In this document: positions 44,866 through 57,164 of the stretch, one piece after another | How the letters are laid out: the number at the start of each line of letters is the position of its first letter | Numbering within the stretch: position 1 is the stretch's first letter | Source: Pisolithus tinctorius | Taxonomy: Eukaryota > Basidiomycota > Agaricomycetes > Boletales > Pisolithaceae | Assembly: GCA_024663395.1 (NCBI GenBank) | Contig: JANFAH010000046.1 | Coordinates: 1 to 64,000 of the forward strand | Direction: 5' to 3' | Length of the DNA stretch: 64,000 nt | Made by a program: the position numbers and the translations under genes | The notes under the pieces: generated by a model | Seen by the model: only the letters and a program-made list of their open reading frames with translations | Told to the model about the DNA's origin: nothing | The model's database searches: none

Positions 44866-47235
44866 GTTTTCGCTCTCTTGTTAGTCTGACACGCATTTGT
44901 TTGTTGATCAAGATCAACCTGCATTGATGCCTCGAAAGTTGTCACTGTCCAACACGCAGGGTAGTTCATTGGCCTCCCCTCGTGAGGCACTTTCTTCCCC
45001 ACGCAATAGAATGGGTACATTTGGTTCTGGTTTCGACGGCGTTCTCAATAACGGGGATTCTTGGTCGAGGAGACATCCTTCTGCGAGTCTCGTTGGAACA
45101 GCCGGTACTCCAGCACGGCCGGAGGGCAAAGATGTGGAGTCGAGGCATTCAAACACCAAAGAAGAGGAGGTTTATGTTCCCTTGGACGTTGATGAAGGTG
45201 ACCTCACCGGGAACAAACCAACAACTCCCGTCAGCCAGTCCAGATCGGTCTCGGGCGGTGTCTGCAGATGATAGTCAGCCATCCACATCTATTGGCACTT
45301 CTGTTGTCCAGGGTGTTGCTGATATGAACTTGGGAGAACCAAACAATTTGGATATGAGCCTGCAAATCACAACGGCTACTAGCGCTCTGGTAACTGGATC
45401 CTCAGGGTCAAGTGCAAGGTCTGTCTGACCCTTGGAAAGTGTTCGATGCTCTTACCCTCATCTTGTAGGTCCATTCCGCGCTGATGTTATGCAGAAGTAG
45501 TTTGATGAAGGTTACTTTACCCCCGAGTTACTCATGAAACGCACATATTTGGACGTCGAATGGATTCCTGTTGCAGCTCTTGAGCGATGCTCTAATGGAG
45601 GAAAAGTCTTTCTTTCGCAGCCACTCTCAGTTCCTGGTTCACCGGGATTGACTCTCCGCACGGAGTCACCTCACGGCTACTCTCCCGCCCATGAACATAG
45701 CACCTTTGATGGTCATCAACCTGTACCACAACGGGCAGTACGAAGCACGCCCTTGGATCCGTCATACCTCAGTAATGCCTCTCCTTCAGACTCTCCGTCC
45801 TCATCCTTGGGAGCTGCCACATTTGGTGATGGCTCGCCAGACCCAACAGTATTTGGCAGTAGAGGCGGAGGTAGTGCATACTCCGGTGACAGGGTACCGT
45901 TCAGTAACAGGACACCTGGCAGGGCTACTTCGCTTGATACATTTGGCCGTTACAACGAAGGAACACCGTGGTCGGCAGGTCTCAGCCCAATGAACCAGGG
46001 CTTCAGCACGAATGAACGACATCCTTTCACCGATGGCTATAGCAGCATAACCTCGAATATGATAGGTCCCAATATTCCCGTGACCCAAGTCCATGGATTC
46101 AACCAGGAGCCGTCCAACAATGCACCATACAACAACATGGGCGGCCTCGGCGGTCACCAACACCCTCCATTCGCAAAACAGGTTATTGAGGCCAATGGAA
46201 TAATGTTTAGTAATGGCATGATTAATGGTCTCAGCGAATCGCAGTACAATTCTCTGACTCGGTCCCAGTACTCCCAGCCGTCTGCCTCATTCCCACCCTC
46301 TGCGCAACATCAGGCTGTGTCACCCTTTGGAGAGGCGTTGACGCAGCCCTCAGTATCCCCTCACGTATCTCACCTCCCGACCTCTGCCGTACAAGCTAAT
46401 AGTGGTACATCACCCTGGCCTGACCCATCTCCTGTCTGCCGTACGAGAACAGTTGACACCTCTGCTACCTCATCACCGGCTGTGATGTCGGCTCAAGCTC
46501 AGCAAGGATTTAACTGGGCTCGACCGATTCAGCCTCCTCAGGCCGTACCTCAACTGAAGGACCCATCTCCTTGGCTGACGGCGTCTTTGGGGGGTACCGA
46601 TGACAGATGGAAAGAGATCCCTGATGGGCAAGGCGCAGAGGATGTTTTCGTTGCTGGTTCTCCTATTGATGGAGGAGTCCCTACTCCTCCTGTCCCGCAG
46701 ACACCGGCGGATGAGCTTCCAGTAGCGTCCGCAGCTCCAATACCAGCGTCTCAACCGGTCCCCCCCAGTAGCGATCCCCAAGTGACAAGCAAACCTAGCC
46801 GTAAGTCAACAGCACATGACGCTCATGCATCAGTTACTGTGCCAAAGGGTACACCAGCAAGCGTTGTCAAGGGTCCATCTCCTGTTCCTACAATCTTCCC
46901 GCCTGCACCGAAATCTGTGTGGTCCACTGCGGACGAGGAGAGGAAGGTGAAACCTACTGCGACAATGAGTTTTCGCGAGATTCAGGAGGCAGAGGCGAAG
47001 ATGACAGAGGCATGTAAGGCTTCTGAGAAGGAGCAAGAACGCGCCTGCAGTAACATCGCAACTTCTCTCGTTGCTTCCGATTCTGAAGACGCCCAGCTGT
47101 TTACTGCATCCTGGGGATTGCTGACATCCCAAGCGGGAGGAAGAAATACCGCAGCACCGAAGGAGCCCCCGACGCCTGTTACCCCCAGTGCGCCTGTTTG
47201 GATGACCGCTGCACCAACCGCTACCGTAAAGAAGT
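44866..47235 (+). repeat. Large inverted repeat, arm B
   Basis: This is the near-identical reverse complement of 12764-10489 plus 103-1. It contains no retrotransposon and so gives the empty-site sequence for element 1 (near 47131, CCTCCCGCTTGGG on the opposite strand). Confidence 0.9.
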
Positions 47236-47345
47236 CGATGAAGGAGATCCAAGAGGAAGAGGAGAGGATGAAGAAGGTAATAGTGAGAGAGAGCGTGGCG
47301 TCTGCTGTCACACACCAAAGGTGTTGTGGACATGGTTACAGCTGA

Positions 47346-49206
47346 CTCTGCCTAACTCGTTGACGAGTTGCGCACAATGCCCAAGCATGCAGATGAAGAC
47401 TAAAGGCCTCATGCGTAGAAAGACTGTTGGACGTGAACAGTCATCCTTCACACAAGAACGAGTCGTCAGTGCTAAAGAGAAAAGAGGAAGCGAGTTAAGC
47501 GCGCATTAAAGGTTTTTAGCGCCCATGTACGGCATTCCGGTTTTCGTCATATCTCCACCATTTCCAAAGATATCGACTCCGTTCCCATGCTCGCTTAAAG
47601 TGCTCAGCCCCACGATTCTTCCTTCCAAATTTGGAGAGGATCCTCGCACCCTGCACGTTTCTACAGCACTCCATCCATCAGACGCTCATTTCGCTAAGTC
47701 CATCAATCATGGCCACCTCTTCGTCGATCATCTCGCTTGTCTCATTTGCCAGAGACAGTGGCTACGTATATCTGCCAGGCATTCCCACCAGCTTCCGTCC
47801 TGAAGCCCCCTGGTTCATCCCGTCATTGTCAGCCCCATCCCATCCCATGCAGCTTGGTCAGCGTGTTCTCCTTGTCAGTACGACTTCCAGAAGGACGTTC
47901 TTTGGTCGCCTCAGGTCTGTCACTCGGTTAGAAAGGTCTTATGTGGTCGTTTCAGTCTCCCCTCTTGATGAAGCATATGGATCGTTCCTCCCTGCTCCCT
48001 GCACCGTCTTTATTCCGATCTCGTCCATCATTCTTCCCACATTGCGACAGCTGCAGTATAATCTACTGTCCTCCAGCCTCCCTGATCGCATTCATGACGA
48101 GTATGACATGCATCTTGCCTTCCTACTGCAAGATCCAGCAGAAGACGTCCCTCCTTCTCCTCCTCCTCCATCAGAACCCCGTCCATGAAGTTTTTGTTAA
48201 CTTCGCTGAGAGGATGGAAGGGTGGGAGACGCGATCACATATGCTCTCATTGCCCCACAGACCCCCAATGCCCTAGCCCCCTTTGACACCTGACTCATGC
48301 CCTTCAATTCTGGAATTAATACTTCCCTATCTGGAAACACCGTCCATCTGTCATGCCGTCTTTGGATCTAGAGATGTCTCCACTGAGATCTAACTTGCAT
48401 CGCCACCCCCTAATGTGATATCAGTGCGCTTACTCAGTTTCTGATTCTATTTGACTCATTTTGTGATATTTTGACTATCCTTGACTCGTTCATTGCCAAT
48501 ACTTACCAATCTTCTTTGCTTGCTTACTTTTCATTTCTCGCTTACTCATCATGATTACTCAGTCCTTACTCATTACTTACCAAGTGTTTGTGCCTTGTTT
48601 GTCACAAGCAGTGCTCCCCCCCTCAGTATATAAACCCCCATGTACTTAGCTACCCAGAATCAATCAATCAAGAAGCAATCCAGAAGTCAGCTCAGCTCAG
48701 CATATCTCGTCGTCGACAGTTGAGGCTCATTCGGAAGAGTCTATCTGTCTTCATTTATATCATTGGTAGTTGAGGCTCCATCAAGGGTCTATCTACCTCT
48801 ATTCATCATCAGCAGTATCATCAGTGCTTAGTCAGCAACCTCTTGAGCACATCCTATCGAAATCCATTTACTCCCAAGTCCTTTCGGCTGAACACCCCTG
48901 CTCTGTTCAGCATCCCCTCCTCAGACATCATCCATTCATCTACTCCTGCGTAACTCGTCGACGACTTGCGCTAGGAGCACCTGCCATTGAAACTCCCCCC
49001 CATTTAGGTTTTCTGCACTCCAGGTTCCGCGGAGGCACACCACCACTCGCTCTACTTTTGTCTTTTGTGTTGGTTTTGGTTGGTTCCCACTGCCTTTCCA
49101 CACTTTGACTCACACCGCCGCTGCCCGCCGGCCTTACGCTGAGACTACCTTCAAGGTTGGTGTTAATTCGTCTTGTCAGTTTCTCTGTTGCTGATACAGT
49201 ACTACA
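47346..49206. mobile_element. Segment interrupting GYF copy 2, type unknown
   Basis: GYF coding similarity stops near 47340 and resumes near 49222. Between them are an ORF (47709-48188), a TATA-containing AT-rich region (48400-48700) and similar sequences at 47352 (TAACTCGTTGACGAGTTGCG) and 48952 (TAACTCGTCGACGACTTGCG). These may mark ends of an inserted element or LTR. No target duplication or transposase was identified. Part may simply be an intron of the original gene. Confidence 0.4.
47709..48188 (+). CDS. Hypothetical protein
   Basis: The ORF gives 159 residues from the ATG at 47709 (MATSSSIISLVSFARDSGYV) to a Pro-rich end (SPPPPSEPRP). It contains a beta-rich stretch (QLGQRVLLVSTTSRRTFFGR) but no domain I recognise. 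It lies inside the segment that interrupts GYF copy 2. Confidence 0.35.
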   Translation: MATSSSIISLVSFARDSGYVYLPGIPTSFRPEAPWFIPSLSAPSHPMQLGQRVLLVSTTSRRTFFGRLRSVTRLERSYVVVSVSPLDEAYGSFLPAPCTVFIPISSIILPTLRQLQYNLLSSSLPDRIHDEYDMHLAFLLQDPAEDVPPSPPPPSEPRP

Positions 49207-50105
49207 CTAGACTGCACCTAGTGCACAGAATACTGGCAGCGGTGCATGGTCAACTATTGGGGCAAACGGTAAACCAGCCATGCCTGTGGCTGCTCCCCCG
49301 CGACCCGTGGCGACTACGCCTGGCTCAACAGTTGCTGTAGGACCTCTGGCTACAGTACCTCGACAACACGGTGCCGCTACGCGACCGGGAACATCGGCGG
49401 CTACACTGGCACCTACTAAACCCGCTGCAACACCACATGTGGAGGATTCTCCTGTTACTCCGTCGCATGAATTCTTGAAATGGCTGAGTGATTCATTGAA
49501 GGGCTTAAATAGCTCCGTCAATTGTGAGTGATGTTGTCGGCACGATTCTAGCTAACTCGTCTCTGAACCCACTTGCAGTGGAAGAGATCACTTCGATGCT
49601 TTTCTCGTTCCCGCTCGACCTGGACCCGTCAACAATCAAGATTATTTCTGACCTTATCTATGCCAACAGCACGACGCTTGAAAACGTTAATCAGTGCACA
49701 ACGATTGTTACAATCACGAATTAAAGGACGATCGATGGCTGCTACCATCTGAGGTTTTGGCGCAGGATGACAATCCTCCACTCATATCGGGCCGGGCGCT
49801 CCGATTGACTCATTTCTGGACCCAGGTCTGCTGATAATTATTTCGGGAGGACCCGCTGTCACTGTCATGTTAGTCACAAAGCCAACATAGTCTCTTTGTT
49901 CTGTGCTCCGCCACTGACAAAGTATCTTGTAGGGGGTTATTGGCGATGATTTTGCATCCATCTTTCAACTTCCCATCAGCTCTACATGCAGTCCACTCTC
50001 GTGAATAACATTTTACACTATACTCCGTGGCGTAGGCGCACATTTGAGCCGTACAAGCTTGCTCAACAAGTCCGAAAGGAGAGAACTTTGCGACGTCTTG
50101 AGCTG

Positions 50106-50393
50106 TCAGAGGTTCCCGATGCAATTCTAGCAGGCGATCCAAGTTCTATGGACAGGGCAGATACCGAGCCACTTACTTCTGAGGTGCCCGACGCAACCTC
50201 AGCAGATGATCCAAGTCCCGTGGACGAGGTGAATACTGAGCCACCTACTTCGGAAGTGCCTGGCACAACTCCAGCGGATAATCCAAGTCCCATGGACGAG
50301 GCGGATACTGAGCCACCTACTTCAGAGGTGCCCGGCGTAACTCTAGGAGACGATCCAATCTCTGTGGATGGGGCAGATACCAAGCCATTCACC
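50106..50393 (+). repeat. Coding minisatellite, four 72-bp units
   Basis: Four 24-residue units of the form SEVPDATSADDPSPVDEVNT plus EPPT run head to tail in frame. They diverge mostly at single bases. Confidence 0.88.
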
Positions 50394-51059
50394 TCTTCAT
50401 GACATGATGCCCTTAGCGGCGTTGGTGCACCTGTCGGACTGCACCATGGACATATCAAGGTATGTAGTGTTTGGCCGCTTCAGGTGTGGCCGTCTTATCT
50501 TTGCTGATTCGTTCTGTTATAGGAAACTAGTTCTCGTCTAGGCTCTACTGTCGAGCGGCCCAGATTTCCTACCCCGCCGCCGCATTCTATGTCCAAGAGG
50601 CCCAGGTCTCCTACCCCACCAATTGGACTTAATGGTATGGCAAAACATACGACCAGTTCCCACCCCATGAAGAAGATGAAGACCAGCCATACTGTTTCCG
50701 GCACGAGCTCTCATGGACCCATAGCGAAACCCCATACTGTGAAGGGGCCTAGGTTAAGATTAGAACAGGATTCCATTCGTACTGCACAGGATACTGGAAT
50801 GGATAATTCCAATTGCACCGAGAGCACGGTACGTCGTTCCAGATGACAGGCCACCTTGCCAATACATTTATGTATTTTTTTATTCGTATAATAGGATTCT
50901 TCGGCCCAACTTCGGGAAGTTGACATGGAGGGGAGCCAAGCCATCCGTACCTTCACTTTCAGATTTCCGATGCCCCGAGAGATATTCATGGGTGCAATGG
51001 CAACACTACGTTTAGCTGGCCAAGGACGAACTCACGGAGCCAACACAAGTCCTCACGGT

Positions 51060-52700
51060 GAACACATTCCCGATCTGAACGACAGGCCCTCTGGAAGCCT
51101 GCAGCAAGACGCCGGGTCTAATGCTCAACGGAATGAATCTACCTCCAACGATATTGTCATACCTATGTTGTCCCCTGAGGCACCACAAGACTTGAATGAT
51201 CGATTCTCATCCATCTCATCGACGCCTGGGCCTCTCCCACTCCCCTGCCCGTCGCCGCCCAGTTCGTTGCTCCTGACTTTTACGGACCAGGATCAATTGC
51301 AACCTCCGGAGGAGAGAATTCTGCATATGCAGATTGCACGGTCTGTACATCACCCAGGGCCTCCCAACTCGCCGGGCGAGGACGGCGGACCCGGTCCAGT
51401 GTCTAGTATTCTACGAAACCAGCATTACCCCATTTCCGATGACGGCAGGGCACCTCGTCCTCATAATGAACTCGATCCCAACCCAAATGATGGACCCTCT
51501 GGAAGGCTGCCGCATGACGTCGGGTCTAATGCGCAACGGAACGAATCTACCTCCAACCGTAATGTCGTGCCTCCGTTGATTTCTGAGGCACCGCCAGACA
51601 TGAATGGTCAATTCTCATCCATCTCATCAACGCCTGGCCATCATCTGCTTCCCTGCCCGTCGCTTCCCAGTTCATCGCTCCCGACTTCTACAGACCAACT
51701 ACCTCCAGCGGAGAGAACTTCCCCACAGTCTGTATGTCACCCACGATTCGGTGAGGATGGTATACCCAGTTTGACGTCTAGAACTCCACGAAATCAGTAC
51801 TACCCTGTTTTCGATGGCAGCCAAGCGTCTGGCATGCCCACACCTGCTACCATGCATGAAAACTGCCCAACACCATCGATGCATGATTTTTCGGTTTCTG
51901 CTCGCGCGAACGAATCGGCTCAGTCAGACGCTGGCATTGCTGGTGTGGAGCTGGACAACGATCATTGGCAAGATGATGCCCTTGCACCTACGACAATAGC
52001 GCATCCTTCGATGACTCCATCATTGCTGGCTTGCGATCACCTGTCATCACCTGTTGCGACTGTGACCATAGACTCGCTACCAGGTCTTGTCGCCGATAGA
52101 CCTGAGTTCCCACCGGATAATTTGGTTTCACATCCTGGTACTGTCTATTGGCTTTTTGCTGCTGCTTGTTGCTGACAACTTACAAGTGCCCGATTTTCAT
52201 TATGATTGCATGGATAATGTCAACGTCAAAGATGGCGATGAAGGTTATGGTATGGTAGCTACAGACCAATCCCGAGTGCCTGGTTTCCACGACGACGATG
52301 CTGGGCTTGCCGATTCTAGCAGAAATCCCGATGTGAGCCAGCGATCCCCGGGATGGCAGGATACTTGCCCTATAAAATCAGGGCCTTATGGGAGTGACAT
52401 CCACAATCGAAAGGAGAGCGGTGGAGGACCTTCCCCATCTCCTCAACCTGGTACCGTGTCTATTGACCCGTTGCCACTGTTTTCTACTGACGAATTCCAA
52501 GTAGCCGATTTCCATGACGAGTGTGTAATGGAATATGGAGATGTTGAACATAATGATGAAGGGTATGGTTCAGCAGCTGCTGACGAGTCCCAAGTGCCCG
52601 GTTCCCACGATGACCATGCCATGGAATGCAGACATAACGATGTTGATACCGAAGATTACGATGAAGATTGGAGAGGCTATGTGGCAGACTGCGATGGCGA
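51060..52700 (+). repeat. Internal duplications in the hypothetical gene
   Basis: GSNAQRNESTSN and FSSISSTPG recur with a spacing of about 408 bp (near 51110 and 51520). Farther on, a second pair (QVPDFHYDC with DEGYG near 52185-52245, and QVADFHDEC with DEGYG near 52499-52565) has a spacing of about 312 bp. Both spacings are multiples of three, which fits duplication while the gene was coding. Confidence 0.7.
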
Positions 52701-54659
52701 AGATGAGCCCGTCGGTTTTAGCGGGCATACATCGGAGAACCCAGGTGTAAGCCAGGGATTTGCAGGACAGCAGCCTTCAGATAAGGCAAGTAATAGGTGT
52801 ATGGTATGATCTCGCCCCAACATTCCTTCCTCATAACATGTACTGAAGTAGCTGTACGCAGGACGTGGCTCTCGAGCAGCTCTTGGGAGGCGACCAGGTC
52901 TGTACTGCTGTACGAAGCTATGCTGCATATGTTCATGAATTTTCAGAACCAGTCCGTGACAAAGGCAGATCTAATCGTACTCACGTCCGCAGTGCTAGAC
53001 TTGCATGATGCTATAGTGATGCAGGGAGCCATGGAAAAATCGTCTCCAGCCCCGAAAGGGCTATCTACGGTCACACCTGCCAACCCCACGCTTAACCCTG
53101 AGGAAGAGCAGGTGCCCAACTATGAACGAAAATACCGAGATGGTGTGACGCTCGTTTTACAGGTAGGTCTAGCACCCTGGGTGATGTATCTTGATACTAG
53201 GATTAATGTCTTACAGGAGAACGTGCGGCAGCATGCAGTCCACCTACTAGGTCGAGGGAACAAGTGGCGTCCTTTTCCAATGGCGAGCGTCGCGTCATCA
53301 CAAGAAACTGCACTATATGCTGCTACAGGGCGTGGAGGGCCCACTGCTGAGGACTTCTGTTTGGACTTCCAAGGACCGCTTTCTTCGGACTGGAACAAAT
53401 GTGCTACAGAAGTCTTTGCATCTCACTTCTTTGAATGTGGATGGTATGGTTCTCCAAACAAAAGCGCTATTAAGAAAGTCTTCCGGACTCACCTGTGCAC
53501 CCTACGTGCGCAGTACACGGATTTGCAAGCCGATAGTGACCCTGATGACGAGCAGCTGCAAATTAAGCGTGACGAAGAAAAGGAGAATGCAAGAGATCAG
53601 AGACGCCACTCGGTAAGATTTCTTCTGACATGGCGTAGGACTCTGCTGAATTCTGGCTGCCTTTCATAGCTGTGACATCGTCGGGCAAATGCTTGCTCGG
53701 CACATCTGGACCTTGCGCACTTTAAGCCCCTTTGGAAAACCCTGCCCCATGATGCAATGAGTGGCGACGAGTCCGACCACCTGCCTGGTTTGAAGCGATA
53801 TGCCATTACGCGACTGAACTGGCACTCTCAGATGGCTACCGATTGGTTACGAGTGTTTGATCTTATTCATCTTTCCACCCGGTTCAATGCGAATGGCCAA
53901 GCCAAACGTGGTGCTTTCCCACATACGCGGGTCCCTTCATGCTGGGTGGAATCAGCAGGTGCGGCAGTCCCAGGCTTACCGAGCAACTTCTATGATAGTA
54001 CCTGGCTCCTCAATCTGGATGACGATGATAAAGTCAGGCTCAACATACTTCCAGAGGTGGATTTATCACACACGGAGGCTGTTTTGAGGTAAGTTACAGT
54101 TCATCCCCTCGCTTGTACTCCATGCGGAACATATCACACATTTCTAGGGTAGCAGAGAAATTCAAGGGCGTGAAAGGGAGGAAGCTTGCAAGTAGCGAGG
54201 TACGCAGTTCTTAGGCTTGGATCATTATCCTATTAGAAGGAACGCGTTCTGTGGTGTACTTGTGGATAGCTGTTACTACTTGCAGGCGTGTGCATGCTTG
54301 GCCCCTGGTACACGTCACCTCTCAATGTACTCGTGTCAAGCCTTAGCATTAGTAGATTGTTGTTCGTTGCTTAGTTTTCCTTCTCGTGCTATCATATCTG
54401 GCAGGCATGACTACGCAACATCTGATGCCAACGATGAATGCATGTTCTGATCACTCAAGATCGCTCACCCCGTTATTTTGTCGTTTCCAAGGATAATGTA
54501 TGGTTCAACTATTCCTATCTTATTGCAACTGACCACCGAACCTGGTTTGATCACAGAACCATTTCCGCTGTGTATATTATCCTGGTGGCTTCAACAGGCA
54601 ACGTTTCCCTCATCTCTCCACAATTTCGCTTGCGACCGCTCGAAGAGTTTCGTGAAACA

Positions 54660-55330
54660 GGCTACCATATGCGAGTTGGGGGGAACAATTGAGCTGTTCC
54701 GTGCAGCGTTGGAACTACGTCCCCCTGGGCATCAACGTTGGTCTTCGTCGCTCCGTGAACTTGTTCTCTGTCTCTCGAATAGATATGAAAATCAAGGGGT
54801 ATTATACTCAGACGCGCAGGACTAGAGCTCTGTCTGCCAGGCCATCCTGACCATGGCATACCTCTTCACAACCTTGCTTGCGACCTCAGGAGGAGGTTTG
54901 CGAAAAAGGCTGCGATCTGCGACTTGGGGGGGGAGGTGAGTGACTTGCTCCGTCAAGCTTCAGAACGACATCCCCCTGGACATTCTGATCGGTTCTCAAT
55001 GATTGGTCCTGATTGGTCTTCATCCCTCCGTGAACTTGCTCTCTGTCTGTTCAATAGACATGCTAAGCTTCGGGTAGTCGATGGCTTGGAAGAAGAAGCC
55101 ATCCCGCTTGGACGCACAGTGCTAGAGCTCTGTCCAACAGGACATCCTGATCGTGGCATATCTCTCCACCTTGCTCATGGCCTTTGGACGAAGTTTCAGT
55201 AACAGGCACGCATGCCTCAGTTGCGCAGGGCATGTTTTCTTGATCAGGCTACGTCGGTGGTCCATCCATCCAACGAGCAGGGCTGATATCGCCTCTTCCC
55301 TTTTCAACCAGGCCATGACAACTGACTTAG
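54660..55330 (+). pseudogene. Decayed tetratricopeptide-repeat gene fragment
   Basis: Repeat signatures ELFRAALELRPPGHQRWSSS, LLRQASERHPPGH, WSSSLRELALCLFNR and TVLELCPTGHPDRGIS appear in different frames. They match the TPR-type arrays of agaric CHAT/TPR proteins. Stops and frame changes separate every unit and no intact start or partner domain is present. Confidence 0.65.
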
Positions 55331-55982
55331 ACGATGCCATGTGTCTTTCAACGTCACACTCGGAGCTCCGATTACCTCATGAAGATGTTTCTGTTACAGG
55401 ATGTGTTCAGAACCACTGAAATGACAAGGACGACGGGGGTGGGGTTTTGTTCCAATAACCCACAAGGCGTGGGAACTCAAACTTACTTTTTCCAACGCCT
55501 TTCAGGCTCTCTCTCATCCCATTGCCACTCTCCGCTACCATCAGTCGTTTCTTACACCCTCTCAACGCTTTCTGGTAAAAGCGATGTTAGAGCCACCTTC
55601 TCCTCGCACGTTCTTTGCCAAGACCCCCATCGTTCTGGTGTTTCCCTTGAGCGAGATGTGAGACTTGTGTCCTAGTTTGTTCTGAAGCTAACTTCAGGTA
55701 GGAAGTCCCTATCTTGAGGCAGGTATTTCCCATCCACCGCCAGCGTTCCAAGCCACATCTTTCCTACTTGAGCATCGCAAAGTTCGTATCACTAGGCCGA
55801 TGCTTGTGCTTTGTTGTTCACACCTTCCTTTAGCTATCGTCCATCTATTACTCGAAGCCGTCTTGGATCGTCAAAGCATTTGCTCACGAATTACTCTGTT
55901 TCACCATCTCATAATGGGTATGTCTACTAAGCCACTCAAGTTTACATCGTCATTTACCATATAAAATGGTAGGCGTGGTGGA
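55331..55982. other. Stretch without recognised genes
   Basis: Short ORFs only. A 113-codon frame (55334-55675) has no recognised motif. Confidence 0.35.
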
Positions 55983-56997
55983 TTGCACAATCAAGCCACA
56001 GCTGCTCATCCATCTCGAACGAAGTACAGTTCAGAGGTTATGCCAGGCATACGATGTCCGTTTGAGGGTAATACTACAGGCCTTTCCTCGTCTACTTGCA
56101 AACTGCCCATTCCTTACATGACCCCCAACCCGCTGGCGGGTCCAACCGAGGGTCGCACCTTTGTAAACACAAAATTTGTAGCCACCGCCCAGGCATCTCC
56201 TTCAGTGACCTCACCTGTGGCCCAAATTATCGACTCGACTAGCAACCATCTCGGTGGCGTTGTCAACCCTCTAGCGAGATCTGGACTGGTGGCCCCTTGC
56301 TCGACTCTGTCCTCTCTCACCTCTCTCGGCAGTCTCACCGGTAGTGATGACTCCGAATCCACCACTGGTGTTCAGGATCGTGTGGAGGACCGTCCACTCC
56401 CAAGGCCCTTGTCAGGCTTCTGGGAAGGATGCAATACCAATCGTAGTTACTTGTCCTCCGGACAAGCTTCCCACCGCAACAGAAGGTTTGAGTGGTACGA
56501 AGTCACAAATCTCAGCCGTCCCAACCCACGATCAGCCTGCTCCTGTTTTCTCATTCAGCTCTCTCCACACGCCTGGACCGGTGACAAACTCGCCCCCCGT
56601 TGTGGTTGTAGAGTCACAGCCGGAAGCCCCTCCTTTGGTTCCTTTGGTTGGTAAAGTCTCACCTTTGAGGTGCACGCGGAAGGCTATTAGGGGCAAGAAA
56701 GAGTGGGTTGTTTTCTACAAGTCAGCTGGCGGCCAGCCCTTGGACTCGCCACCTGAGGTTCCCCATGCATACGAATACCCACCAAATACAGCGGACTTAT
56801 ATGTTCACCAAGATTGAAGCAAGGGCACGTTTCAGGTCTGGATCTGGTTAGGTGATAAATGGGCTGACGCTCAGATCAACGCTTGTCATCCAGTGTTGCC
56901 CGGATATCATCTAAAGTTATTGGACAATGGAGACCCATCGTGGGTGACCAGGAAAACGATAATTACCGACCAAGGCAGGGCAAAAAGAAAACTTTAG
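55983..56997 (+). CDS. Hypothetical two-part gene
   Basis: Overlapping frames 55983-56654 and 56344-56817 are Ser/Pro/Thr-rich. The second (KKEWVVFYKSAGGQPLDSPP) is followed, after an intron ending at about 56835 (ttcag), by VWIWLGDKWADAQINACHPV and a stop at 56997. The last part recalls a short C-terminal segment of agaric hypothetical proteins. Which frame is used in the first part is uncertain. Confidence 0.4.
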
Positions 56998-57164
56998 TGC
57001 TGAGCTATTGAGCCCTTACTTCCCACTCCTGCTGTAATTGTAACGAACGAGATTTTTTCTATACGACCTTAGTTCTAGGCAGATTCAGAGAAAACATGTG
57101 TTGTATTGCTGTATTGAATTGTGACGAGTTAGACATCCAGACTCGGAACATGCCGAGGTGATCT

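Larger units (their letters stand above)
44866..49690 (+). pseudogene. GYF-domain protein pseudogene, copy 2
   Basis: The 5' exons present in copy 1 are missing. Exons: about 44897-45418, and a 50-nt intron (45419-45468) inside the GYF domain. Then come PFRADVMQK, TAG at 45498-45500 in place of tryptophan, FDEGYFTPELLMKR and a 600-codon Ser/Pro-rich region, open here because of a six-G run near 46590. That region ends in a charged helix (SMKEIQEEEERMKK) near 47275. After a 1.9-kb interruption the C-terminal part resumes at about 49222 (NTGSGAWSTIGANGK, SHEFLKWLSDSLKGLNSSVN), with an intron at 49524-49578, then EEITSMLFSFPLDLDPSTIK. Frames also change within the first exon. The lesions are shared with copy 1. 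Confidence 0.82.
49986..54190 (+). pseudogene. Multi-exon hypothetical gene of a type common in Agaricomycetes, with a stop
   Basis: The first exon (49986, MQSTLVNNILHYTPWRRRTF) runs through a 72-bp repeat array to an in-frame TGA at 50400-50402. It continues in frame (HDALSGVGAPVGLHHGHIK) to an intron at 50460-50522. The next exon (SSRLGSTVERPRFPTPP) ends at 50828, an intron follows at 50829-50894, and a long exon is open to 52175. Further parts are about 52187-52790, 52860-53611 (ATEVFASHFFECGWYGSPNK) and 53690-54090 (RVFDLIHLSTRFN, GLPSNFYDSTWL). The last two recall an expanded agaric family of unknown function. TGA for CGA suggests decay. Later exon joins are approximate. Confidence 0.5.

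Noticed and set aside
49207..49521. Minus-strand 104-codon ORF rich in Ala and Val
   Set aside because: It is the complement of the GYF C-terminal exon, whose plus-strand reading is conserved.
50106..50393. CRISPR array
   Set aside because: The genome is eukaryotic and the units are contiguous coding repeats without unique spacers. No CRISPR-like array is seen anywhere in the window.
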